Source: Betaproteobacteria bacterium
GTDB taxonomy: Bacteria > Pseudomonadota > Gammaproteobacteria > Burkholderiales > Sulfuricellaceae
Assembly: GCA_021373185.1 (NCBI GenBank)
Contig: JAJFTF010000010.1
Location: 1-41,239, forward strand
DNA: 41,239 nucleotides
Direction: 5' to 3'
Shown: one piece after another, positions 21,401 to 29,700 of the stretch
Layout: the number at the start of each line of letters is the position of its first letter
Position numbering within the stretch: position 1 is the stretch's first letter
Program-made: the position numbers and the translations under genes
Notes under the pieces: model-generated
The model's input: only the letters and a program-made list of their open reading frames with translations
What the model was told of the DNA's origin: nothing
The model's database searches: none

Positions 21401-24400
21401 GCGGGCAAAAACCTCCTCGGCAGACCGCAGGTCGTCGTCCTTGATGTCGGGCTGATCCCGATAGACTTTCTCGAACGCTTCCTTCAGCGTGCCTTGTTTG
21501 GCCGCCGCAATATCCGACAACAGAGTTTGCTTACGCTCTGGAGGCAGCGTGTTAAGACCGAAGTGCCCGAAGACTTCGTGGGCAATGGTGGTCTCGATGT
21601 CCTGCACAGAATGGGCGGCATCGGCAAATATTCCGATGACTCGGTCTTGGGGCCAGTAGGCGCCTTTGGCGCCGGACGGTAACTGGGTACCTGGAGCAAA
21701 CGGTTCTTGCGCATGCTTGAAGACTCGGACGCGAACGCCAAGCGGTGTTGCAAATTGCCGGACAAATCGACTAGCCGCCGCCTGTGCGACGGTGTGGTGC
21801 ACGCCTCTGGCGGGAGTCGCCGACGATTTTGCCGAAAAGAATTCCGGCGTGCCAGCACTGTGAACATCCCAGTCGTCCAGCAGGTCGTCATAGCGTGTCG
21901 TCTCATCGGGGCCTTCAGCCTCTGAACGTAGCGCTTCGGCCACATCTTGCTCGACCTGCCGGTCAACCTTTTGCTTCGGGCGCTGCTGAATGTCGTCAAT
22001 CTTGGCAATCAGGTCGTCGGCAGTGGGCGCCGCCTTGACCGGCGTGGGATTCAGTACCCCTTCTTGCGTGGGCGCAACCTTGACCGGCGGGGGATTCAGT
22101 ACCCCTTCTTGCGTGGGGGCAGGACCGGCTTCGGGCTGGGTTTCTTGCAGGGAGATTTCATTGCTGGCCTCCGGTTGGACAGGACGTAGGACACGGCCGA
22201 CGGTCTCGTCGCCGCGCTTGATGTCGACGTAGCGATACCCCGCCTTCGGACGCCCCCGACGGGTAGGCGGAAACAGCATGTTCTTGCTGTCGTCGATCAA
22301 ATCGTCGGGCTGAATCTGCGGGTTGCCATCGGCGTCGGGACCCACAGCGGCATTGGCCTCGTTAACGAAGGTCTGCCGGGCATTCGCTTTCTCGGTGTCC
22401 GCCTGTTGTTGCGCCGCCGTGGCGCGTTCCTGGGCGCGGGTCAACCGCTTGGCTTGCCGGACCTTGAGGCCGAGGTCGGGGGCTGTCTCCGCTGCCACGG
22501 TGTTGGCGTCCACTTCGGCCTGCGCCTGCGCGGTCTGTTGATTCCGTTGGCGAGTCCGTCGCGCCGCGTCCTCTTCTTCTCTAGCCCGCTGTTTGGCCGC
22601 GTCCCGTTCGGCCCGGTTGAAGGCCGCGTCAAAGCGACGACCACTGGCCGCGTCGTTGACCGGGAACGGAAGACTTTCCTGCCTGGGATCGACGGGCGGC
22701 AAGGAGTCGTCGATCGGGGCTTCCCCCACCAGAGCGGTTCCCTGCGCATCGACCGGGATGACCGTACCCCCTTCGCCAAACATATCGGCTTGCTGCGGCC
22801 CACGCGGCTGCGGCAGCGCACTCTTTGCGCCCGGCGGGTTCGGCAGCGCCTCCAGCAAAGCGACCGGTTGCGGCGGAATCTGCGGCCCGTAAGCGGCCTC
22901 GCGCTCGGCGATCATCTGTTGGCGGGCACGGGCAGCGTCTGCCACCGTCGGCGCCTTCTCGCCCTTGGTCGGGCCTTTTGCCTTGGTCTCCGTCACCTTC
23001 CACTTCTTGAAGGTCTCGAACGACGCCAGCTTGGCCGGAATGTCTTCCGGGGCAACGTCCGGAGGGAGGGCGTCCAGCTCGGCCTGGTAATCCGCCTCGG
23101 TGATCTTGGGCGGCTTGGCCGCGTCCTGCTTCAGCTTGAAGTCCGCCAGCATCTGCGCGTACAGATCCTTGACGGTGGGGATTTCCGGCAGTGCGGCTGC
23201 GTCAAGCGTTGCGGAATCCTCCGGGGTGCCCGTCATGGCGGGCATGGGGCCATCGGGGAGAACCGTTGTGATGGGGGTTGCCTGCACCGCCGCACGCGTC
23301 GCCTGGCGTAGGGCGGGGTCCACATAGAAAGCGCGATCGTACTGGTCGGCGTTCAGCAGGTCCGCGTTGCCAGCGGCCAGTTCTCCTTGCTGGTATTTCT
23401 GGAAATCCGGCTGATAGGACGCATCCCGCAGCGCACGAATCTGATCGACCGCGCCGCCCGCATAGCGGGGCAGGGTGGAACCAAAGCCGGGCACCAGAGC
23501 GCCGCCGGCGGCGCTGATAGCCGCTTGACGCGCGTCGGCTTGAACGTCCGGGCCGGTCCAGTCGGGGTTGCCCGCGCCGTAGGCTTCCGCGAAGGTCTGC
23601 CCATACTCCGTCGCCGCCTCGGCCCCGGTGCGGGTTAGGGTTTTACCGGTGATCGCCGCCAGCGCCCCGCCTCGGGAAACAGAACCATTTAGCAGGTCGA
23701 CGGCCCGTGCCCCCGGCATCCCCCGAGGGGCGATAATTTTTCCAAAAGGGCCGGCCAAGAAACCCACGGTCTCCAAGGCCGCAGCGCCCCCCGTGCCGGC
23801 GGCCAACTTGCGGGTATCCACATCACGCCAGGCTTGCGAGACGTCGATCTGATCGGCGGGCACACCGGCAGCCGCCTGCGCCAGAAACGCTTCATCCTCC
23901 GCGCGGCCCATCGCGTCCGCCTGGATGTTCCCCAATTCCGTCACCGCAGCGGTGCCCGCAACAGCAAGCGGACCCCCGGGAAGGGCGAGCATCGGCAGGC
24001 TCGTGCCCAGCCCTTCGCCCGTGTTGGCGGCGACAAAGCGGGCGGCATCGTTCACCCCGTGGACGTTGTCCCAGCGACTGTACCCGGAACTTGCTTCCCG
24101 TTGGCGCTGCGCCTGGGCCAACTGGATGGCCCGGATGCGCTGCATGTTCTCAGGGGCAATCGAACCGGGGAAGTTGCGCTCGACCGACTGCATACCCGAG
24201 GCCACCGATCCCACCAGCCCTTGCCCGACCGTCGTGAGTCCCCGTTCCACCCCTCGCTTGATCTCAGGCCACACCCCCTGCTCAGGAATGGACTCACTGG
24301 CGCGACGGTTGAAATCCTCCCACAGGTAGGGCGCGACGCGCGGGCTGACCCGGGGCGCCACCATCTTGTCGAAGTAGGCCCGCTTGGCGACCTCGTAATC

Positions 24401-24475
24401 CTGTTCGGTAGCGCCGGCCTTCTTGAGCTGGTCGACGACGTCTTCCCAATAGAAGGGGGTTTGCGTTTCTGCCAT
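18476..24475 (-). CDS. Giant polyvalent internal-virion-type protein
   Basis: This 1999 aa protein resembles the very large polyvalent proteins (PLxRFG/LPD-type) of podoviruses, thought to be packaged and ejected into the host. The N-terminal 1-130 is helical; about 130-330 is Ala/Gly-rich and hydrophobic (possible membrane insertion); about 400-900 is Pro/Glu/Gln-rich linker; HEVFGHFGL at 966 is a zincin-like motif (HExxGH) seen in such proteins; helical and coiled-coil regions follow; and about 1675-1830 (GKLGGPAWRMIFQFARYQIG...) is the conserved C-terminal LPD-like region with hydrophobic helices. It follows a lysozyme gene and precedes the ferritin gene. Protease activity is inferred from the motif only. 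Confidence 0.85.
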   Translation of the reverse strand: MAETQTPFYWEDVVDQLKKAGATEQDYEVAKRAYFDKMVAPRVSPRVAPYLWEDFNRRASESIPEQGVWPEIKRGVERGLTTVGQGLVGSVASGMQSVERNFPGSIAPENMQRIRAIQLAQAQRQREASSGYSRWDNVHGVNDAARFVAANTGEGLGTSLPMLALPGGPLAVAGTAAVTELGNIQADAMGRAEDEAFLAQAAAGVPADQIDVSQAWRDVDTRKLAAGTGGAAALETVGFLAGPFGKIIAPRGMPGARAVDLLNGSVSRGGALAAITGKTLTRTGAEAATEYGQTFAEAYGAGNPDWTGPDVQADARQAAISAAGGALVPGFGSTLPRYAGGAVDQIRALRDASYQPDFQKYQQGELAAGNADLLNADQYDRAFYVDPALRQATRAAVQATPITTVLPDGPMPAMTGTPEDSATLDAAALPEIPTVKDLYAQMLADFKLKQDAAKPPKITEADYQAELDALPPDVAPEDIPAKLASFETFKKWKVTETKAKGPTKGEKAPTVADAARARQQMIAEREAAYGPQIPPQPVALLEALPNPPGAKSALPQPRGPQQADMFGEGGTVIPVDAQGTALVGEAPIDDSLPPVDPRQESLPFPVNDAASGRRFDAAFNRAERDAAKQRAREEEDAARRTRQRNQQTAQAQAEVDANTVAAETAPDLGLKVRQAKRLTRAQERATAAQQQADTEKANARQTFVNEANAAVGPDADGNPQIQPDDLIDDSKNMLFPPTRRGRPKAGYRYVDIKRGDETVGRVLRPVQPEASNEISLQETQPEAGPAPTQEGVLNPPPVKVAPTQEGVLNPTPVKAAPTADDLIAKIDDIQQRPKQKVDRQVEQDVAEALRSEAEGPDETTRYDDLLDDWDVHSAGTPEFFSAKSSATPARGVHHTVAQAAASRFVRQFATPLGVRVRVFKHAQEPFAPGTQLPSGAKGAYWPQDRVIGIFADAAHSVQDIETTIAHEVFGHFGLNTLPPERKQTLLSDIAAAKQGTLKEAFEKVYRDQPDIKDDDLRSAEEVFARAAEHVDDPFWNRVFDRLSATVAKALRFFNKGRQLSPAELRVTARQIAKGIRKGQRQQTFPTHNTEQYRALKDFVTDEVMPKAQGAADPVKDFYRDMVVQMNTTGWLTRWKPELKALGKIHQARLDMQKAMGTMSDTVIRQVENIRQLPAAEQKRLNRVMLDATRNRIHPDIGFGMGANAHLAGQEKLKPTYDTLRREYEQLSPEARKAYAGVRDTFEAMNQARREALEKLIDQVMSPRMAAKTKSSLETLTKKNPGPYFPLVRFGDYVAVWKSKDYRQALDDGDTKRVEELKQDPNHYLVSFEKTRAAAERQVDAWRQENGAENEGDSFAGKKVDPKSGLNLGMENLLNSMQQATELSLKGHDIDAKAIAEVKDALAQTFIASLPDTSIFISALKRENVAGVKPEQMLQAIAKHGGAQAFHISRLQHSHKLQEGLSELKTESRKDADANAIYDALAHTVAGLYTQEDRNGLVKFGGALQSLLYYSRLATSPAFWIQSALSPAFVSAPYMNGRHALPLIYGKWSQAALDAAKMLTFSSYKAFTRFSFADQIEASGLPKDEIEMLKVLEAAGSIDQSQVRELGQIARTGVGTMDEMQRLLASMAHRAEVLSRISTALTAYRLEKAKTKDPEAATRYAIQVVDDTLLNYSDAHTPLILSKGGKLGGPAWRMIFQFARYQIGMINLMTHTYQDAYGSREVSPARRAEARKQLTSLLAVHTVLTGTGGFFGINAMSTIVQQVLNAFYPDDDEPDIEKKARDLTDQIMGKDLSIAVRRGLPALLGLDLSGRMGMGDMLNLRRDNPLKGDRTQMRAQLVDAVPALSHFLDWIDWIKNPTLKRMPVSLVSNAAKAAELSDKGMTNTHGVTKIGAEEYGPADWLFQGLGFTPTRSTEAYTRQASDREAKGNATKVRQALMDELYAAMRSKDKDAVTQARQRIAEFNSRHKGEKKVVIDAQDQAKSYRQRQKREQAMDEYGIEQ
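22031..22126 (-). repeat. 45 bp tandem repeat in the giant gene
   Basis: Two near-perfect 45-base units encode APTQEGVLNP(P/T)PVK(V/A), and a third partial unit begins APTADD. They lie around residues 784-815 in the proline-rich linker. The high DNA identity implies recent duplication. Confidence 0.8.
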
Positions 24476-24482
24476 GTAAGCG

Positions 24483-25181
24483 TTACCGGGAAAGGTAGTC
24501 CAATAGGAACTGTTCTTCGGGGGACAAGGACGCCGTAGTGTCTGCGCCTAGACGTGATTGTAAGTTCTTCTGGTAGGCGCTAGCAAAGCGGTCGTTGGTC
24601 GTGCGGGCCTCAATGCCACCGGGGAGAGACGCCCACTGCCGACGCAGTGCTCTACCAATTGACGCGATGCGGGCAGGATCGCCAGAGCGCAGGGTGTCCA
24701 GCAGCCCCTGTCCGTAGGTTTCTTGCGCCAGGTGCCAAGCGGCGGCGTCCTGATTGCCCGGGGAGAAATCCTCAAGCCCGAGCTTGCGGGCCTGATCGTC
24801 CCAGGTGCCTTGGATGAACTGGTACCGCCCCGCAGCGGACGAGGTCTTGCCGGCGTTGGGGCCTGACCGAATCGGGATGTTCCGGCGCGGGTGGTCCCGG
24901 TAATCCTCGAACCGGCTACCGCCGTAGATGACGTTGTACCCAGGTGATTCCGTGCCCGCGATGGTGTCGAGTAGGGCATAAGCTTCCGGCGGCAATTTGC
25001 CCCCGGTCGGATAACGGGCCAAGGGGGGTTGCGGGGTTGCCCCCTGAGATGGCCGAGCGCGTCGCGCGGGAGCGGACGGGATCGCAAACCGCTGAAACAC
25101 TTGCGTCGCCCCCAAGCCCACCCGAGCCTGGGATTCACTGCCCGCCAGGTACGCGCGGAGGAACCGCTCTTCGGGGCTCAC
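24483..25181 (-). CDS. Virion muramidase, lambda R-like
   Basis: This 232 aa protein starts at a GTG overlapping the previous stop (GTGA). Residues about 66-190 are similar to the lambda endolysin R family of transglycosylases: LLDTIAGTES with probable catalytic E78, YNVIYGG, DYRDHP, and SSAAGRYQF...TWDDQA...DFSPGNQDAAAWHLA. There is no signal peptide. The short motif SPEERFLRAYLA at the N-terminus is repeated as SPEEQFLLDYLS at the extreme C-terminus, probably a capsid- or partner-binding peptide. Its place between internal-protein genes suggests a virion enzyme that opens peptidoglycan during DNA entry, separate from the lysis endolysin at 29776. Confidence 0.85.
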   Translation of the reverse strand: MSPEERFLRAYLAGSESQARVGLGATQVFQRFAIPSAPARRARPSQGATPQPPLARYPTGGKLPPEAYALLDTIAGTESPGYNVIYGGSRFEDYRDHPRRNIPIRSGPNAGKTSSAAGRYQFIQGTWDDQARKLGLEDFSPGNQDAAAWHLAQETYGQGLLDTLRSGDPARIASIGRALRRQWASLPGGIEARTTNDRFASAYQKNLQSRLGADTTASLSPEEQFLLDYLSR

Positions 25182-26674
25182 TGCCGCAGCCTCAACTCGG
25201 CCAGGCGTTGCTTGGCTTCCTCCAAGGTGATTTCCTTTTTGCGATACGCTTCGGCAATTGCCACCGCGTCCGGGCTCTTGTAGAACGTCGCCACCGGATT
25301 ACCGGTGCCTCCGACGGACGTGACCCCATCCTTGGGTGGTTGCGCGCCCGTGGGCCGGAACGCATCCTTGAGCCCCACGCTGGCCGAGGCAGGTACCTGC
25401 TGCTGAACGACCGACATGACCTCGTCGAGCGTGGCGTCCGGGTGCTGGGCAATGTAGTCATACCCGAGCTGCCGCATCCGGCCCCGGCGTTCTGTCTCGT
25501 CCTGCGTAAAGGCCGCTATCCTGTCCGGCGGGGCGTCGTCACCACCGAGCATCCGGGCCATAGCCGACGGGTCGCGCAACTCCGAGGCTTGCAGAATCGA
25601 GTCGAACTGACTGCGCAGATCCTTGGTCCCGCCGTCTTTTACCGCCACTCTTGCCCGTTCCCGCGCCTGCTTGTCACGACGTTCCAGGTAGAGCTTCTGC
25701 CCTTCCTCCGGGGTCTTGGCAGCCCGCATGGACTCCAGCATCATGTCCATCTCAGTCGCCATCTCGGGGTCCGCCGTCCGCAGGCCGGCCAGGGTGCGCA
25801 CTCCCCGAATGGTCTGGGCGACCATCTGTGGGCTGAAACGCGCCGCAGCGGACGGTGCCGTGGCCGTATCGGCCTCGCCAATCGGAGTACGCCCCTCGGT
25901 CAACCAGGTGGTGTAGGCATCCCGCGTCGGTTTACCGTCCGCGCCAACCGGCTGCACCTTGAGCTTAAAACTGAGCGAACCGTCCTCGTTGGGCACCATA
26001 TCCGTCATCGAAACGGCGCCGACCTTTTCCTTGTCGTTCAGGGCGCTGCCAACGGTTTGATTGAGCGGCCCGGCAAAGGTGTCGGACAAGATTTGCACAA
26101 GCTGCGGGTTGCGGAACGCGCCGGCGCCCTTGGTCGGAAACTCCTGAGCCGCACGGACCAAAGCCGTGTCCGCATCGGCAAGACGCGGGTTGGACGCCAA
26201 CATCCCGAACTGCTTGATGCGCTGGTACTCCTCAGGCGTCATCACCTCGCCGGTACGGAACTTGCCCCACAACTCGCTCATGCTGGCCGCACGGTTGCGA
26301 AACTCCTCACTGCGCTTTTGTTCCGCCAGTTGTCCTTCAAGCTGCTGCCCCAGTAGCCCCCGGTAGGCGTCATTCGACTGGAACTCCCGGTTTCGGAAGT
26401 TGTCGTTGGCGGCGTCCCGCTGGAGCGTGTGCTCCTGTTCCCAGGCGTCCTTGGCCCGGTTATAGACGCGGTCATCGGCCTTGGCCTGTTGCTCGGCCTG
26501 CCAACGCTGGGCCTCCAGAAGCGCCTTCATCACCCCGCTTTCGCGCTCGTCTTTGATCGCAGCGCGTTTCATGTCCAGTTCGCGGGACACAGGATCTGCA
26601 CCGACCAGTTTTTGTCCCTGGTCGAAGCCCATGAAGAACCCTTGCAGGCCCGCCGACATTGCGCGACCGTTCAT
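25178..26674 (-). CDS. Probable internal virion protein, coiled-coil rich
   Basis: This 498 aa protein is called from the ATG at 26674, which overlaps the previous stop as ATGA with GGGGTGG upstream; a GTG at 26686 would add four residues. The N-terminal 200 residues are charged helices (AAIKDERESGVMKALLEAQR...); the middle has beta-like SLSFKLKVQPV; the C-terminus is helical again (ITLEEAKQRLAELRLRQ). I recognise no catalytic motif. Length, helix content and neighbours (muramidase, giant polyvalent protein) fit an ejected internal core protein like those of T7-type phages; this is inference. Confidence 0.78.
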   Translation of the reverse strand: MNGRAMSAGLQGFFMGFDQGQKLVGADPVSRELDMKRAAIKDERESGVMKALLEAQRWQAEQQAKADDRVYNRAKDAWEQEHTLQRDAANDNFRNREFQSNDAYRGLLGQQLEGQLAEQKRSEEFRNRAASMSELWGKFRTGEVMTPEEYQRIKQFGMLASNPRLADADTALVRAAQEFPTKGAGAFRNPQLVQILSDTFAGPLNQTVGSALNDKEKVGAVSMTDMVPNEDGSLSFKLKVQPVGADGKPTRDAYTTWLTEGRTPIGEADTATAPSAAARFSPQMVAQTIRGVRTLAGLRTADPEMATEMDMMLESMRAAKTPEEGQKLYLERRDKQARERARVAVKDGGTKDLRSQFDSILQASELRDPSAMARMLGGDDAPPDRIAAFTQDETERRGRMRQLGYDYIAQHPDATLDEVMSVVQQQVPASASVGLKDAFRPTGAQPPKDGVTSVGGTGNPVATFYKSPDAVAIAEAYRKKEITLEEAKQRLAELRLRQ

Positions 26675-27027
26675 CGCCATAACCACCCCAACGAGTTGTC
26701 GATGTCATCCAGGACGTTGTAGTCCTTCACGGCTGGCCGGGCCGTCTGTTTTTCGCCGCGTAGCGCGTGGACAAAGTTCTCGGCCTCCCACTGCCGCTGG
26801 GTAGCCTGTTGTTCCTGGTCGAACTGATCCTTCCGCTTGGTGTAAGCGCCCTTGCCCGCGCCGGCAACGGTACCGATGAGCCCTGCAACCGCCTGCGCCT
26901 GTGCCTCGTTCTCGGCCTGGGTCTGCTCGTAGTTGCCCCAGCGGCGGTTGTTCTCGATGCCCGCCAGCGCTTGCAGCTGCGCCAACCCTAACCCTTGGAG
27001 CTCCTGGCCCCAGCCGGCGACGTTCAT
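26671..27027 (-). CDS. Small probable virion protein
   Basis: This 118 aa protein is overlapped by ATGA at both ends. It has a helical N-terminus (GLAQLQALAGIENNRRWG), a Gly/Ala segment (AGLIGTVAGAGKGAY) and a charged Gln-rich helix. The family is unknown; the position is within the internal virion protein block. Confidence 0.7.
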   Translation of the reverse strand: MNVAGWGQELQGLGLAQLQALAGIENNRRWGNYEQTQAENEAQAQAVAGLIGTVAGAGKGAYTKRKDQFDQEQQATQRQWEAENFVHALRGEKQTARPAVKDYNVLDDIDNSLGWLWR

Positions 27028-27416
27028 ACTCCGAGCCCCCCAAAACGCATGTCGCGCATGGCGTTGGTCAACCCATTGCGCGTGTTGTTGCGCAGCGCCA
27101 CTTCCGTGGACGCCTGCGACATGGCCAGCTGATTGGCCATGGCTTGCTGCTGCTCGGGAGACGCTACCATGCCATAGCGGGCCGCCGTGCGAGCCTGCAT
27201 CCCGGGCGTCAGAGAAGGGGCGTCCAGCACCCGGTTCATCTGCTGCAAGCCTCGGCCCATCAAGCCACCGGTTGCCAGGTCGCGCATCTGCATTCCGTAG
27301 CGGCGCACGTCGCCCATGGCGTATTTAGCCTGTCCTTGCGACACATCGAAATTGGCCCGCTGCATCGGGGAAAGTCCTGCGGGAGGCACTGCGCCTCCGC
27401 CACCGCCTGCGCCCAT
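27024..27416 (-). CDS. Small Met/Gln-rich probable virion protein
   Basis: This 130 aa protein starts at an ATG with a strong TAGGAGGA site. It has a Gly-rich N-terminus (MGAGGGGGAVPPAG) and a Met/Gln/Arg-rich helical body (RGLQQMNRVLDAP, SPEQQQAMANQLAMSQAS). It resembles small phage structural or internal proteins in composition; no function is recognised. Confidence 0.7.
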   Translation of the reverse strand: MGAGGGGGAVPPAGLSPMQRANFDVSQGQAKYAMGDVRRYGMQMRDLATGGLMGRGLQQMNRVLDAPSLTPGMQARTAARYGMVASPEQQQAMANQLAMSQASTEVALRNNTRNGLTNAMRDMRFGGLGV

Positions 27417-27425
27417 GTTGTCCTC

Positions 27426-28199
27426 CTAACCGCCGTACAGATATTGGAACATCGGATTGGTCGCGGCGGCATTTTGCAGCGCCGGCTGCATGCCACTCGG
27501 CCCGGTTTCTGCACCATTCAAGGCCCCGCCCATGCCGCCAACCGCTCCCAGTCCCCCCGCTGCGCCAACCCCGGCCATACCGACGCTGGTCAAAGCCCCG
27601 CCAAGTTGTCCCATCGCTTGATTGGCGGCGATGTTGTTCCGAATCTGGGCCTGGATGCGGGCCTGCTGATTCTGTGCCGCCTGCGCACCGCCAGTGGTCA
27701 TGCCGGTCAGGCCGGTCTTGAGGGTGTTGGTGCGCCGGTCCAGGAACTGGCCCATCCGGCCCATGTATGTGTTGAGCCCGCCCAGGCGACCGCCGATCTC
27801 AGCGCCTCGGTACGCCGCATCCATCCCGGCACCGGCGCGGCCCAACGTGTTCCAGAAACGGCCAGATCCGGGTCCGCCGGTCGTCGCCATCGACTGCTGC
27901 AAGGCCGCCTGCATCTGCGCGTAGAGCGGATTCACCGCTTGGTTCACCCCCTGATCGCCGGCGCGATCCAGCGCGTCGCGCGACCCAAGATAGGCAATGT
28001 CCTTGCGGGCCAGTTTGTTGAGCGGCGCTTCGATCCGTTGCCCCAATGAATTGACTTTCCGCGCCCATTCCGCCGCTTCCAGTTCTTGCGGGGTCGGGTT
28101 GTTGGGGTCAACCGAACTGCTGAAAGCCCCGGCCGCACTCGCGGCGGACAGCCCCACACCCACACTCGCAACCGCAGCTGCTGTAAGTCCAAACGTCAT
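27426..28199 (-). CDS. Gly/Ala-rich internal protein
   Basis: This 257 aa protein starts at the ATG overlapping the cupin stop (ATGA); longer in-frame starts would lie inside the cupin gene. The N-terminus is hydrophobic (FGLTAAAVASVGVGLSAASA). A charged helix (EAAEWARKVNSLGQRIEAPL) follows, then Gln/Asn/Ala-rich helices, and a Gly-rich C-terminus (GAAGGLGAVGGMGGALNG) ending NPMFQYLYGG. In composition it is like membrane-inserting internal virion proteins of podoviruses; I infer a role in the ejection apparatus. Confidence 0.75.
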   Translation of the reverse strand: MTFGLTAAAVASVGVGLSAASAAGAFSSSVDPNNPTPQELEAAEWARKVNSLGQRIEAPLNKLARKDIAYLGSRDALDRAGDQGVNQAVNPLYAQMQAALQQSMATTGGPGSGRFWNTLGRAGAGMDAAYRGAEIGGRLGGLNTYMGRMGQFLDRRTNTLKTGLTGMTTGGAQAAQNQQARIQAQIRNNIAANQAMGQLGGALTSVGMAGVGAAGGLGAVGGMGGALNGAETGPSGMQPALQNAAATNPMFQYLYGG

Positions 28200-28660
28200 G
28201 CGTCCTCCGGCGACGGTAGCGCCGCAATGAAAGCCTCGTACGCCTCGAAGGTGGTACAAGTCAACAGGTCCTTAGCTGCCTCGGCGTCGTCAATGTCCGC
28301 CGCATGAACGGTCAACCACTCACAGTCGGTTTCCATCCACAAGGCCCGCTGCATACCGGGTTTCGTGACGAACACGGCGGGCGCCTGCACAAGGGTCTGT
28401 TGGTTGTCGGCGTCAACGACGAGACAGCGGCCCGTCAGGGCCACCGTGATGTGCTCGTACTTGTGGATACGGCTGACCACACAGGACCCGGCGGGCATGA
28501 AGACGCGCCGCCCGTATAACCCCGGCGCCAGGTAGTGTTGGACCGGCAGCTCGAAACGCGTGTCCATGTTGTCCATGAGGCTCGCCAGTTGCGCGAACGC
28601 TTCGCGTTTGTTGTCCGACGCCGCCAGGTGTTGCGGCGACAATTCGAGCATCTCACTCAC
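28196..28660 (-). CDS. Phage cupin-fold protein
   Basis: This 154 aa protein may start at GTG 28660 (overlapping the preceding gene by 8 bases) or ATG 28651. The core reads VFMPAGSCVVSRIHKYEHIT, ALTGRCLVVDAD, LVQAPAVFVTKPGMQRAL and WLTVHA, a pattern recalled from many phage cupin-like proteins (PAGS...H..EH...TKPGTKR). Histidines in HKYEH and TVHA could be metal ligands. Such proteins are common in late operons of podoviruses and their role is unknown. Confidence 0.85.
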   Translation of the reverse strand: MSEMLELSPQHLAASDNKREAFAQLASLMDNMDTRFELPVQHYLAPGLYGRRVFMPAGSCVVSRIHKYEHITVALTGRCLVVDADNQQTLVQAPAVFVTKPGMQRALWMETDCEWLTVHAADIDDAEAAKDLLTCTTFEAYEAFIAALPSPEDA

Positions 28661-29051
28661 GGGTCAGCCTCCGTTCATACACCATCGACACGGCCTCCCA
28701 CCCCGGAACCCGCTCCCAGCCGGGGCGGTTGCTCCACATCGTCAGCTTGGTAAAGCCGTGATCCAGGGCTAGGGCGTCCACCGCTGCCTGAAACGTCGCC
28801 ACGCTGCCCTGAGCGTTGGAATAGGCGATCCAGACCAGCAGTTCCCGCTCGCCGGTGAAGGGGTCTTCCTTGGGTTGCACGATGACGAACCCGGGCTCCC
28901 CGAGGTAGAGGTACGCCGTACCCACCACGCATGACACATACACGTCCTCCGGCCGCCAGCGGGCTTTCGTTTTCGTCTTGACGTGGGTGAGCCCCGGCAA
29001 GACCTGTTCCCAGACCTCGCGGATGTCCGCCGGTATCAGATCAGCGGCCAT
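28653..29051 (-). CDS. GNAT-like small phage protein
   Basis: This 132 aa protein is called from the ATG at 29051. It runs IREVWEQVLPGLTHVKTK...WRPEDVYVSCVVG, TAYLYL, GFVIVQPKEDPFTGERELLV then a helix (ATFQAAVDALALDHG) and LTMWSNRPGWERVPGW. This alternation of strands and helices with a FVIVQ...LLVWIAY segment fits a GNAT-like fold, as in T7 gp13-like internal proteins and other phage late proteins. The acetyl-CoA site is not clear, so catalysis is doubtful. Confidence 0.75.
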   Translation of the reverse strand: MAADLIPADIREVWEQVLPGLTHVKTKTKARWRPEDVYVSCVVGTAYLYLGEPGFVIVQPKEDPFTGERELLVWIAYSNAQGSVATFQAAVDALALDHGFTKLTMWSNRPGWERVPGWEAVSMVYERRLTRE

Positions 29052-29253
29052 CGGCGGGAGTAATGCGAGCCAAGGACATTTCAATCTCATTCAAGCTGGA
29101 TCGAATTTCCTTGAGGTCCCGTTCGTGGGAATCCAGATGTTTGCCAAAGCCAGCTTCAACCTGGGTCAAGCGGTACTCGTGTTGCTGCACCATGTTCCAA
29201 AACACCGCGATGCTGATCGCTCCGGTGAACCCCAACTTGACCCAGTCACTCAT
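29041..29253 (-). CDS. Small membrane/coiled-coil protein
   Basis: This 70 aa protein has an ATG at 29253 with AAGGAG upstream. A membrane segment lies at about residues 5-20 (VKLGFTGAISIAVFWN), followed by a coiled coil (HEYRLTQVEAGFGKHLDSHE and on to EIRSSLNEIEMSL). The layout is that of a small inner-membrane protein, possibly an i-spanin or holin-associated protein. The frame is open upstream to a TTG at 29367, but no ribosome site supports that. The 147-base gap before it (29254-29400) holds no convincing gene. Confidence 0.65.
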   Translation of the reverse strand: MSDWVKLGFTGAISIAVFWNMVQQHEYRLTQVEAGFGKHLDSHERDLKEIRSSLNEIEMSLARITPADGR

Positions 29254-29400
29254 GCTTAAACTCCTTCGTAGACGTCTCATCCAGCGGGCAAGCGATTCCA
29301 GCCATGAAGCCAAGGTTGTCGAAGTTGTCGAGGGTAAGGGGGTCGCCATTTCGAGGTTCCTCAACAAAAACGGACGGTTGAAAGTGGCATGTGCATCCCG

Positions 29401-29700
29401 CTAGCGATAGAGCAACCGACACTGCACATACCCACGCAAGAGCTGTTCTCCCCCAGGATTGGCGGTGATTGTGTCGCCCTTGATGTCGATGACGACATCG
29501 TCTGCAATCGGGGGCAGAGAGACCTTGGGACAGGCCGCCAGGCTGGCGATAAGTTTGTCGGCGGTGCTGGAGCTGACATCGACCTTGTGTTGCGTGCAGC
29601 CCCCCAAAAAAACCAGCGCCGAAACAAAAGCGGCGAACACCAAGGCGCCACTGACGTAAACCACGTCGCGCATCATCTCCTCGTAAGGGTCGCGGTTCAC
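29401..29700 (-). CDS. Small lipoprotein, possible spanin component
   Basis: This 99 aa protein starts at GTG 29700, overlapping the preceding minigene stop (GTGA); an ATG a few codons later is an alternative. A membrane segment (VVYVSGALVFAAFVSALVF) ends in a lipobox LGGC. The mature part has CPKVSLPPIADDVVID and ends YVQCRLLYR. The position after the endolysin fits an outer-membrane spanin subunit (Rz1-like), although the proline content is lower than in classical Rz1. No embedded Rz1-type lipoprotein frame was found. Confidence 0.65.
   Translation of the reverse strand: MNRDPYEEMMRDVVYVSGALVFAAFVSALVFLGGCTQHKVDVSSSTADKLIASLAACPKVSLPPIADDVVIDIKGDTITANPGGEQLLRGYVQCRLLYR

Noticed and set aside
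29361..29651. Frame overlapping the lipoprotein gene, considered as an embedded Rz1-type spanin gene.
   Set aside because: It has neither a signal sequence with a lipobox nor a usable ribosome site.
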